A DNA stretch of 15,590 nt, from positions 1 to 15,590 of the forward strand of contig JACQIJ010000007.1 in assembly GCA_016198545.1 (NCBI GenBank). Reading direction: 5' to 3'. How positions within the stretch are numbered: the stretch's first letter is position 1; each line of letters opens with the position of its first letter. Of this stretch, positions 6,890 to 13,154 are shown one piece after another. The DNA comes from Pseudomonadota bacterium. Lineage in GTDB: Bacteria; Pseudomonadota; Alphaproteobacteria; Micavibrionales; Micavibrionaceae. The notes beneath the pieces are model-generated. The model was given only the letters and a program-made list of their open reading frames with translations. It made no database searches and was not told the DNA's origin. The position numbers were made by a program, and so were the translations under genes.

Positions 6890-7222
6890 ATGAAACACGA
6901 CCTTCTGCATATTCAGGGCAAACCCTACGTTCTCGTGCCGCTGCACGAATACCGGATGATAACCGACGGGCCCGGCGGAACGGTCAACGATAATCCACTG
7001 CCCGATGAAATCCTGGATGCGCTGGCAGCGAAAGCCGACCATCCCATACGCATCCTGCGCAAGCACCGCGGCATGACGCAGGAACAACTGGCCGACGCTG
7101 CGGGCCTTTCGCGCCCCTACCTGACCGAAATCGAAAAGGGCCGCAAGGAGGGATCCATAAAGACCATGCGCGCCATCGCAGACGCCCTTTCCATTGACAT
7201 CCGGCATTTGATGGCAGGGTAG
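6890..7222 (+). CDS. Xre-family DNA-binding protein with antitoxin-like N-terminus
   Basis: A 110-residue protein; I start it at ATG 6890, since the only upstream in-frame start is a TTG inside the T-rich gap after gluQ. Residues 1-24 (HIQGKPYVLVPLHEYRMI) resemble the short beta-strand/helix unit at the start of Phd/YefM-like antitoxins. Residues 52-107 form a Cro/CI-type helix-turn-helix (HRGMTQEQLADAAGLSRPYL). Such two-part proteins are commonly antitoxins that repress their own promoter. No toxin gene lies next to it: gluQ is upstream and a tRNA on the other strand is downstream. It may be an orphan antitoxin or a plain regulator. No strong ribosome binding site is visible. Confidence 0.82.
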   Translation: MKHDLLHIQGKPYVLVPLHEYRMITDGPGGTVNDNPLPDEILDALAAKADHPIRILRKHRGMTQEQLADAAGLSRPYLTEIEKGRKEGSIKTMRAIADALSIDIRHLMAG

Positions 7223-7309
7223 GATACATACCGTAAAACGGCAGGAAGTCATGTCCGCGCCCATAGCCGTCCCCGTCCTGATGCGGGCAAAAATATCCGG
7301 AATTGATGA

Positions 7310-7386
7310 TGGCGCGCCCGGCAGGACTCGAACCTGCGACCCTTGGTTTCGGAAACCAATACTCTATCCAGCTGAGCTACGGGCGC
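7310..7386 (-). tRNA. tRNA-Arg (anticodon CCG), CCA encoded
   Basis: A complete cloverleaf on the minus strand. The 7-bp acceptor stem pairs GCGCCCG with CGGGCGC. The D arm contains AGCTCAGCTGGATAGAG. The anticodon stem TTGGT/ACCAA encloses the loop TTCCGAA, giving anticodon CCG, which reads Arg codon CGG. The T arm contains GGTTCGAGTCC. The discriminator is G and CCA is encoded (7310-7312). It lies 49 bases after the response regulator gene on the same strand, so read-through is possible. Confidence 0.96.
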
Positions 7387-7435
7387 TCATGAATTTTATT
7401 ATCAGAAATCAGCGGAAGACACAAATGGAAACTGC

Positions 7436-7834
7436 CTACTTCGCTGCCATATGGCTGGACGTCCAGAGCGCGGAAACCTGCTTTTTAAGTTCGGACCCCG
7501 TAAAGGGTTTATGAATGACTCCGATCGCCCCCAGTTGCTGGTACTTTTCACTCATGACCAGCCGCCGCGCGCCTGTCACAAAAATGACGGGAACAGACTC
7601 AAGCCCTTTTGTCCGCCTTAACGCCAGCAAGGTTGCAGGGCCGTCCTTGTCCGGCATGCGCATATCCAGAAGCACCAGATGCGGCGAAAACCCGGCCCCC
7701 TTGAAGACAGCCTCATCGCAACTGCTGCATGTCAGGACGTCGGTATTGCCGCGCGCGCCCAAGGCCTCCTTCACCATCTCCTGAAGGATCTGATCGTCAT
7801 CAATATACAAAATCCGGCCCGGAAGATCTGTCAT
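7436..7834 (-). CDS. Single-domain response regulator (CheY-like receiver)
   Basis: A 132-residue stand-alone receiver domain. Visible are the acidic pocket in LYIDDDQ (Asp12-Asp14), the phospho-acceptor Asp57 in LVLLDMRMPDKDG, the switch Thr87 in VIFVTGA and the conserved Lys109 in HKPF. No output domain follows, so it acts through protein-protein contact or as a phosphate relay; no kinase is in the window. The frame is open much further upstream, but the receiver fold starts at MTDLPGRILYIDD, so ATG 7834 is chosen. No Shine-Dalgarno is clear. It begins 40 bases after the ureohydrolase stop on the same strand and may be the last gene of the polyamine operon. Confidence 0.9.
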   Translation of the reverse strand: MTDLPGRILYIDDDQILQEMVKEALGARGNTDVLTCSSCDEAVFKGAGFSPHLVLLDMRMPDKDGPATLLALRRTKGLESVPVIFVTGARRLVMSEKYQQLGAIGVIHKPFTGSELKKQVSALWTSSHMAAK

Positions 7835-7874
7835 AGCTTTAAATATAGAACGATTCCACCCGATTCTGATCTTA

Positions 7875-8822
7875 TTACTTCGCCGCGGGCGGACGCAAAC
7901 CCATTGCATACGAAAGCATTCTGTACGCCAGCCTTGCCGCAAGGAAATCACAGGCATGAAAACCCGGAACCGGCGCCAGCTCCACCACGTCAGCGCCGAC
8001 AAAATTCATGCCCGGCAGCGCGGAAACGGAATCAAAAATATCCATGACGTCGGACCAAAACAGACCGCCAGGCTCCGGCGTGCCGGTAGCGGGCATGACG
8101 CTGCCGTCAAACCCGTCAAGATCAAATGTAATATAGACCGCTCCGCCGCCGACAGCCTTTGCAACATCGGCTGCGGTCCACCGGCCGCGGTCCTTGCCCC
8201 AGAAAATTTCGATCCGTTTCCTGTTGGCTTCAAGGAAGGGAATCTCTCCGGCAGAGATATTGCGAATACCCACCGACACAAGCCTGACCTGATCATAATC
8301 GAGGCAACGGCGCAAAGCTGCGGCATGCGAGTGTTTCTCGCCGTCGTAGCCGTCCCGCAAGTCGGCATGCGCATCGAAATGAAGAAGCGTTATTTTCTGC
8401 CCTCGCCTTATGAAAGGGCGGATTGCCCCCGGCGTAATGCTGTGTTCGCCGCCCAGAACCAGCGGAAACTTTCCGGCAAGCAGCGTCTCTTCGACCAGCG
8501 CGTCAATCTGCTCCAGGGCTTTCGGGATCTTTTTTGCGATCTTTATGGCCTCCATTGTGGCGACGCCGTAATCGCGGAAAGCTTCCTTCCAAAAAAGCTC
8601 ATCGAACAATTCAACCTGACGGGAGGCATCTATGATCGCCTGCGGCCCCGCCACCGTGCCGGAACCGTAACTGACCGATGCCTCCAGGCCAAACGGGATG
8701 ACCCATGCCTTCGCCTTTTCAGGCATGAAAGCATCCTTTCCCGTCAGGCCGAGAAAGCCTTCTTCAGGGGCCATGAACGCCAATGGCGGCTTTTCCACTC
8801 TTGCGGCGGACGACGATTTCAC
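7875..8822 (-). CDS. speB: Agmatinase-family ureohydrolase
   Basis: A 315-residue member of the arginase/agmatinase family, binuclear manganese hydrolases that release urea from guanidino compounds; agmatinase makes putrescine from agmatine. Metal ligands are all visible: GGEHS (His127), FDAHAD (Asp150, His152, Asp154) and FDLDGFD (Asp234, Asp236), followed by the usual TGTPEPGG. Length fits agmatinase. I choose the GTG at 8822, which overlaps the stop of the upstream gene (GTGA) and implies coupling; GTG 8852 and ATG 8774 are alternatives. No arginine decarboxylase gene is in the window, so the source of agmatine is elsewhere, or the true substrate is another guanidino-polyamine. Confidence 0.88.
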   Translation of the reverse strand: MKSSSAARVEKPPLAFMAPEEGFLGLTGKDAFMPEKAKAWVIPFGLEASVSYGSGTVAGPQAIIDASRQVELFDELFWKEAFRDYGVATMEAIKIAKKIPKALEQIDALVEETLLAGKFPLVLGGEHSITPGAIRPFIRRGQKITLLHFDAHADLRDGYDGEKHSHAAALRRCLDYDQVRLVSVGIRNISAGEIPFLEANRKRIEIFWGKDRGRWTAADVAKAVGGGAVYITFDLDGFDGSVMPATGTPEPGGLFWSDVMDIFDSVSALPGMNFVGADVVELAPVPGFHACDFLAARLAYRMLSYAMGLRPPAAK

Positions 8823-9874
8823 GATTTTTCCAGAACCTTCGCCAGGTTCCACTTCCTGCGGTTCTTCCAGTGACCGCGGTGGTAGGCATCGGAAGCAATC
8901 AGGGGCATGACGGACGTTGCTTCCGCATAGACCATCTGTTCATACGCCACATCGACCTTGCCCCAACTGCAGGCCTCCTTCAATGTAGAGGAACTGCAAG
9001 CGCCATCGCGCACATCAGCGACCGTGATTTGCACGGCGTATTTATGCATCGGCACTTCATGGCCGAGGATTTCCGCGCATACGACCGTATCCTGCGCAAA
9101 GTTCTTCGGAACGCCGCCGCCGATCATCATCAAGCCCGTCGTGCCCGCATGAATCTTCAGATCGGTCAACTCCCGGAAATCGGCGATCGAGTCAATCGTC
9201 ATGTGCCTGCGCGGGTTATCGACCTGATGTTTCACCAATCCGAAACCTGCCGAAGAATCGGTGAACGCCGGACAAAAGATAGGCACGTCATTCTCGAAAG
9301 CCAGCTTTACCAGGGAATTTTCCTTCTTGCCTTTCTGCGACAGGTAACGCCCCATCTCGCGGATGAATTCACGGCTCGAATAGGCGCGCGGATCAAGGCC
9401 ATTTGCGATTTCCAGGATCGTGCGGTCGCAAGCCTGCAAATCCTCTTCGTCTATGTACGTATCGTATATTCTGTCGATATACAGATCGCGCAGCTCCCGG
9501 TCATCGACGATTCCCTGCGCCTGATAATGCTTGAACCCAAGGCCTTCGAAAAAATCCATATCGACGATGGACGCGCCGGTCGCGACGACGGCGTCGACCA
9601 TGTTGTGCTTCAGCAGATCCGCATACAGATCCATGCAGCCGCCTGCCGAAGTCGACCCGGCCATGGTTAAAATCACGGCGCAATCCTTATCGGCCAGCAT
9701 CATGTTGTATATCTCAGCGGCGCGCGACAGATCGCGCGAAGTAAACGACATGCCGCCCATGGAATCCATGATCGGGCGGGCATCGAATTTTTTGATGTCT
9801 ATATGCTCGACCGGCGCGCTCAACAATTCGGCTTTCCGGTTGGAACCGGCTTTCTTCTTTGCAAAAAGTGACAT
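8819..9874 (-). CDS. Deoxyhypusine-synthase-like protein (probable homospermidine-type synthase)
   Basis: A 351-residue protein of the deoxyhypusine synthase family, NAD-dependent enzymes that transfer the aminobutyl group of spermidine to an amine through an enzyme-lysine imine. The catalytic lysine is present as Lys306 in EACSWGKV, matching the SWGK of human DHS. NAD-binding segments are visible as GSTSAGG (73-79), HNMVDAVVATGAS (90-102), TDSSAGFG (205-212) and LMMIGGGVPKNF (248-259). The eukaryotic active-site His in GGGVVKHH aligns with Asn258 here. Bacteria lack eIF5A, so a small amine such as putrescine is the likely acceptor, giving homospermidine. AGGGAGA precedes the start by nine bases. 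The decarboxylase ends 14 bases upstream and the ureohydrolase overlaps its stop. Confidence 0.9.
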   Translation of the reverse strand: MSLFAKKKAGSNRKAELLSAPVEHIDIKKFDARPIMDSMGGMSFTSRDLSRAAEIYNMMLADKDCAVILTMAGSTSAGGCMDLYADLLKHNMVDAVVATGASIVDMDFFEGLGFKHYQAQGIVDDRELRDLYIDRIYDTYIDEEDLQACDRTILEIANGLDPRAYSSREFIREMGRYLSQKGKKENSLVKLAFENDVPIFCPAFTDSSAGFGLVKHQVDNPRRHMTIDSIADFRELTDLKIHAGTTGLMMIGGGVPKNFAQDTVVCAEILGHEVPMHKYAVQITVADVRDGACSSSTLKEACSWGKVDVAYEQMVYAEATSVMPLIASDAYHRGHWKNRRKWNLAKVLEKS

Positions 9875-9888
9875 GTTCAGGAATCTCC

Positions 9889-11124
9889 CTATTTAGGCAA
9901 TTCTGCACCGGAAGGCTCATACAGCGCAATGGCCGCCGATTTGCCGAAACCATTGAAGTTTCCGCGCAAACCCCGGCTATAGGCCCCGGCATTGCCAAGC
10001 TCGATCCAGTCGCCCGTCCTGACGTCGGCAGGCAAATCAAACGGGCCCGCCATCATGTCCAGCGCATCGCAGGTCGGACCGGCCAGGCGGAAAGGCAACA
10101 TCTCGGTATGATGCAGTTCCCCGTCCCTGCGTATCAGCCTGACGGGATAGCGCAGATTGAGCCAGCGCCCCGCGTCAAACAGGCCGCCATACGTGCCATC
10201 ATTGATATAGAGCAAATCTCCGCGGCGCTGCTCAACCCTTACAACGAGCGATGTCGAATGCGCTACAAGCGCGCGGCCCGGTTCGCACAGCAGCGGCATA
10301 TCCGAAAGGCCGCATTTTTTTAACGCGCCGGAAATCGCCTTCATGTATTGCGGCAGGGGGGGCGGGGCAGCCTGGCCGGGATAGGCGGCCGGAAAGCCGC
10401 CGCCGACATCGAGGGCATCAACCTTCACACCGCTTCTTGCGATGGCGGCGGCGGCGATATTCACGGCGCGCGCGTAAACGGAAGGGTTCATCGTCTGCGT
10501 CCCCACATGGAAACAGACCCCCAGCTTCGCGGCCACCGGCCTGCATTGCTGCAGCAGCAGGGAAACGTCCTCCGGCATCGCGCCGAACTTGGCGCGGAAA
10601 TCAATGGCGGCGCTGCTGTTTTTCGGCAACGCCATGCGTACAAACAGTTCAAGGTCATGCGCCAGATCCGTTTCGCGGAGGATTTTAAAAAGTTCCTCCT
10701 GCGTATCCAGAACAAAGGCACGCACGCCGTGAATGGTATAAGCCTCGCGTATGGCCTCCGGCGCCTTCACGGGGTGCATGAAATAGAGTTTTGCCTTGGG
10801 CGCAGCCTTGGCTGCCAGGCGCACTTCTTCAACGGAAGCGACATCGAAGGCCTTTATGCCGTTTTTATAAAGAATCTGCAAAACCGCCTTGTCCGGATTG
10901 CATTTGACGGCGTACATGACATCGCCGGAGAAAAGCGCGGAAAAGTCCCGGGCCGCTGGCGCCAGAATCTGGGGTCGCAGGACGTACAGCGGATGCTGCG
11001 GCTTTAAGGCAGATACCAAATCCTCAATGCTCCCCGTGAACTGCGCAGGGAAAGACGATGCGATCCCGCCACGTCCTTCCGCGCGGGGAGAAGATATGCG
11101 ATCGTTTTGCGGATGAATGGTCAT
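9889..11124 (-). CDS. PLP-dependent ornithine-type decarboxylase (fold III)
   Basis: A 411-residue alanine-racemase-fold decarboxylase, most like eukaryotic-type ornithine decarboxylase, making putrescine (or cadaverine if it also takes lysine). The PLP lysine is Lys74 in MYAVKCNPD. Further sites are His206 in CFHVGTQT, the phosphate loop DVGGGFP (239-245), EPGR (281-284), Asp309 in YINDGTYGG, the catalytic Cys352-Asp353 in GPTCDALD and Tyr382 in GNAGAYS. Cys-Asp in GPTCD favours ODC over diaminopimelate decarboxylase, which carries Cys-Glu. The N-terminal 30 residues are poorly conserved. AGGAGG lies four bases before the ATG. It is the first gene of the polyamine operon and is preceded by a structured leader. 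Confidence 0.92.
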   Translation of the reverse strand: MTIHPQNDRISSPRAEGRGGIASSFPAQFTGSIEDLVSALKPQHPLYVLRPQILAPAARDFSALFSGDVMYAVKCNPDKAVLQILYKNGIKAFDVASVEEVRLAAKAAPKAKLYFMHPVKAPEAIREAYTIHGVRAFVLDTQEELFKILRETDLAHDLELFVRMALPKNSSAAIDFRAKFGAMPEDVSLLLQQCRPVAAKLGVCFHVGTQTMNPSVYARAVNIAAAAIARSGVKVDALDVGGGFPAAYPGQAAPPPLPQYMKAISGALKKCGLSDMPLLCEPGRALVAHSTSLVVRVEQRRGDLLYINDGTYGGLFDAGRWLNLRYPVRLIRRDGELHHTEMLPFRLAGPTCDALDMMAGPFDLPADVRTGDWIELGNAGAYSRGLRGNFNGFGKSAAIALYEPSGAELPK

Positions 11125-11164
11125 GTGCCCTCCTGACCGGAAAGACGCTCCCTTACGGAACGCC

Positions 11165-11311
11165 CTATCCGTTTACCCTGCTGCTGGAGGACGCAAAAAA
11201 ACCGTCCGCAAAACGCATGGACGGCATAACCATGTCCGGCTTTCCTGGAAAACGACACTGTCGGGGAGGCATAGGGGCTTCGTGGCCCCAAAGCGCTGCG
11301 TAAGTTAACAT
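11165..11311 (-). CDS. Possible 48-codon leader ORF across the attenuator
   Basis: ATG at 11311, preceded by AAGGG ten bases upstream, opens a 48-residue frame (MLTYAALWGHEAPMPPRQCR at the start, SSSSRVNG at the end). It reads through the attenuator stem and its T-run and stops 40 bases before the decarboxylase ATG. A ribosome translating it would melt the terminator. The peptide has no recognisable domain and the start site is only fair, so it may be chance. E. coli speF has an ornithine-sensing leader peptide, which makes a translated leader plausible by analogy only. Confidence 0.25.
   Translation of the reverse strand: MLTYAALWGHEAPMPPRQCRFPGKPDMVMPSMRFADGFFASSSSRVNG
11195..11224 (-). 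terminator. Intrinsic terminator inside the polyamine operon leader
   Basis: On the minus strand CCGTCC, an 11-base loop and GGACGG are followed at once by seven T. It lies 70 bases before the decarboxylase start and downstream of the putative promoter, so it would end transcription before the operon unless overridden. No complete gene of the same strand ends just upstream (the hydrolase gene ends almost 300 bases earlier), which supports a regulatory rather than a gene-end role. Confidence 0.75.
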
Positions 11312-11435
11312 CGGCAAACAACCCTTGCTAGCGTTCAACAAACGGGGGAAATTTACCCCCTGTCTTTAAGGTCATTCACGTCGTTGCTTAACCTATCCAG
11401 CCGTGCTGGGGCCATAGGCACGTACGTACAGTTTC

Positions 11436-11465
11436 AGTATACATCAACACGCAAAAATACAACAG
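11436..11465 (-). promoter_or_regulatory. Possible promoter of the polyamine operon
   Basis: TATACT (11436-11441, minus strand) is a five-of-six match to the -10 consensus. Upstream, TTGTAT (15-base spacer) or CTGTTG (18-base spacer) could act as a weak -35. Position fits a start near 11429 and a long leader. Confidence 0.35.
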
Positions 11466-11519
11466 AAAAATGCGCACAGAGACAAAATTTTTTGTTATGA
11501 ACGCCGCGCGCGCCGGATA

Positions 11520-12482
11520 TTAAAAATCCGCCGGACGCGCCCGCAACGCGATCCGCGCATCGCCGCCGCAGAAATCGCGCACGCGCGCGCCCTCCAGCCA
11601 TTCTTCCGCCGCCGGATCGCCCCGCAGGCAGGCATCCCAGAAAGCCAGAGAGATGATTTTTACGATTTCCTCATGCCGCGCGCGCAGCGGATGTTCGCCC
11701 AGCTTCCCGCGGCTGCCTGCAAATACCATGTGGTCTCCCCCCTCAAGCACCACCAGACGCTGGCTTCCTGCGCCGGCGTGCCGGAACGGCTCCTCCCGCT
11801 GCGTTGCCGTGACGCCGCCCAGGGGGCTGACATCATCCGTGCCCGTCATATGCAACATCGGAATATTGATGCCGCCGTAAATATCATCCGGGCTGCGCCC
11901 CGCTCCGGTCGCGCCGTCATGGGCCGGAATGGGGCTATACGCTATCGCAGCGCTGAAACGGCCATCCCGGAAACTCTCCAGCCGGCCATCCGCCGCCGGG
12001 AATGCCTGCCCGCACAATACCTGCGTCGTCAACGCCCCGAAAGAATGACCCGACATGCCTAGGCGGGATAAATCCATATGCTCTCCGATCTCAGGGGTTT
12101 CGTCCCTCCATTTGGGAAGGGCATCAAGCGCAAAAGGCACATCCAGAAACCGGTTAACCGTATTTTCGCGGGTAATCGGCGTTGCGCGGATCACATCCCA
12201 GGGGTGTCCCGGCTTCCCTTCCCAGATCGACGAGTCCGTCCCTGCATGCTGGATATTCACTACGACATAGCCGTGACTTGATACAAAGCGGCCCAGAAAG
12301 GCGGCCCCGTCGGCTGTGCCGCCCAATCCGTGCGACCAGATGATAACAGGCAAAGTGCCGAGATTGTGCGCTACAGGGTAATAGATTTTATAAGGAACGG
12401 AACGGCCGCAGCGTGCGGCATCGGTAAAAGCGCCCCTCTTAATCATTATTTTATGAGGTTCATGCCCTGGATCCGGCGGCAT
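11520..12482 (-). CDS. Alpha/beta hydrolase (dienelactone hydrolase / PAF-acetylhydrolase-like)
   Basis: A 320-residue serine hydrolase. The oxyanion segment IIWSHGLGGTADG (47-59) is followed by the nucleophile elbow GMSGHSFGA (Ser147), the likely acid in MTGTDDVSP (Asp216/217) and the base in EGGDHMVF (His251). The pattern 'VP..IYYP...LPVIIWSHG' near the N-terminus is shared by platelet-activating-factor-acetylhydrolase-like and chlorophyllase-like bacterial esterases. No signal peptide is visible, so it is probably cytoplasmic. Substrate unknown. ATG 12482 is chosen; a GTG at 12509, seven bases from the sspB stop, is an equally possible start. It probably shares a transcript with sspB. Confidence 0.85.
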   Translation of the reverse strand: MPPDPGHEPHKIMIKRGAFTDAARCGRSVPYKIYYPVAHNLGTLPVIIWSHGLGGTADGAAFLGRFVSSHGYVVVNIQHAGTDSSIWEGKPGHPWDVIRATPITRENTVNRFLDVPFALDALPKWRDETPEIGEHMDLSRLGMSGHSFGALTTQVLCGQAFPAADGRLESFRDGRFSAAIAYSPIPAHDGATGAGRSPDDIYGGINIPMLHMTGTDDVSPLGGVTATQREEPFRHAGAGSQRLVVLEGGDHMVFAGSRGKLGEHPLRARHEEIVKIISLAFWDACLRGDPAAEEWLEGARVRDFCGGDARIALRARPADF

Positions 12483-12515
12483 ACGCCAATCTCGCAAGGC
12501 CGAACGCACTGTACG

Positions 12516-12998
12516 TTACTTCTTCCTGAACTTGTCGAGGGACACGACCTCTCCGGTCTTGCCGCCCTTTTTCTCGCCGCCCTGCTTGCCTTCTTCTTCC
12601 TCATCATCGGGATCGATGTCTGGCCCGCTGTCGTCCCCGAGCGGCTGGAACTGCAGCGCGAAATTCACGGAAGGATCCGCGAAAATGGTAATGGCGCTCA
12701 GCGGAATGGCCAGGCGTTCCGGAACGTTGTTGAACGACAGGGTAACTTTCATCCTGTCGTTATCGATGGACAGGTCGTAAAACTGATACTGCAGAACAAT
12801 GGTCATTTCCCCCGGATAGCGGTCGCGCAGATAATCGGGTATCTCGACGCCGGGAAAATCGGTGATGAAAGTTATATAGAAATGATGATCGCCGGGAAGT
12901 CCGTCTTTCATGACTTCCCCGATGGCCTGCTTTACAACGCCGCGCAGGGCCTGTTCGACCATCCTGTCGTAGCGCAGAATATTATCGTCATCACTCAT
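12516..12998 (-). CDS. sspB: ClpXP adaptor SspB, alphaproteobacterial type
   Basis: A 160-residue adaptor that binds the ssrA tag on stalled-translation products and hands them to ClpXP. Residues 1-118 form the substrate-binding domain (ILRYDRMVEQALRGVV, HHFYITF, VNFALQFQPL). A disordered acidic and Gly/Lys-rich linker follows (121-149, with DPDDEEEEG). The last ten residues, VVSLDKFRKK, are the conserved ClpX-docking tail of the alpha-type proteins. Length is typical. The start at 12998 is where conservation begins; no strong ribosome binding site is seen. The hydrolase gene follows closely on the same strand, and the EamA transporter gene is divergent. Confidence 0.93.
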   Translation of the reverse strand: MSDDDNILRYDRMVEQALRGVVKQAIGEVMKDGLPGDHHFYITFITDFPGVEIPDYLRDRYPGEMTIVLQYQFYDLSIDNDRMKVTLSFNNVPERLAIPLSAITIFADPSVNFALQFQPLGDDSGPDIDPDDEEEEGKQGGEKKGGKTGEVVSLDKFRKK

Positions 12999-13142
12999 AA
13001 TATGGACACTGGCAGTTTTCGGACGGGATATCAAGCGGTTGTGAAGCCGCCTCGTATGATTTGCACACAACGATGTCCGAAATCTATACCGGATTCAGCT
13101 TCGCGCCCACATTGCTGTGGATAAAAATGGAAAATTTTTATA

Positions 13143-13148
13143 TATAAT
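13143..13148 (+). promoter_or_regulatory. -10 box directly before the EamA start (possible leaderless transcript)
   Basis: A perfect TATAAT ends six bases before the ATG at 13155, with no Shine-Dalgarno between them. Transcription starting seven bases after the box would begin at the A of the ATG. No consensus -35 is visible at the right distance. Confidence 0.45.
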
Positions 13149-13154
13149 ACACGC

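Larger units (their letters stand above)
11125..11429 (-). promoter_or_regulatory. Putative structured leader RNA (attenuator) of the polyamine operon
   Basis: If the -10 at 11436-11441 is used, about 305 bases are transcribed before the decarboxylase ATG. The minus-strand RNA can form several stems: CGTGC/GCACG (11402-11422), GGGGG/CCCCC around TAAATTT (11344-11360), GGGGC/GCCCC (11274-11289), CGAC/GTCG (11253-11263) and an intrinsic terminator (11195-11224). GGACATGG (11230-11237) can pair with CCGTCC (11219-11224), the 5' arm of that terminator, so the two folds exclude each other. Alphaproteobacterial ornithine decarboxylase genes are known to carry a 'speF' leader RNA; whether this is that family I cannot tell by eye. 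Confidence 0.55.

Noticed and set aside
7223..7435. Integration site or mobile element next to the tRNA-Arg gene
   Set aside because: No integrase, no direct repeat of the tRNA 3' end and no change in composition are seen nearby.
7956..8873. A 305-codon plus-strand frame across the ureohydrolase gene
   Set aside because: The minus strand carries all six metal ligands in order; the plus frame has none of the features of a protein family.
8783..9670. A 295-codon plus-strand frame across the DHS-like gene
   Set aside because: It is a shadow of the minus-strand enzyme, whose NAD-binding and lysine motifs are intact.
11121..11321. A 66-codon TTG-initiated frame directly before the decarboxylase
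   Set aside because: The only Shine-Dalgarno-like bases abut the TTG with no spacing, the composition is unremarkable, and it runs through the terminator stem. The ATG frame at 11311 is a slightly better candidate.
11482..11495. ACAAAA/TTTTGT stem after the hydrolase gene as a terminator
   Set aside because: The stem is made almost entirely of A-T pairs with a two-base loop, too weak for an intrinsic terminator.
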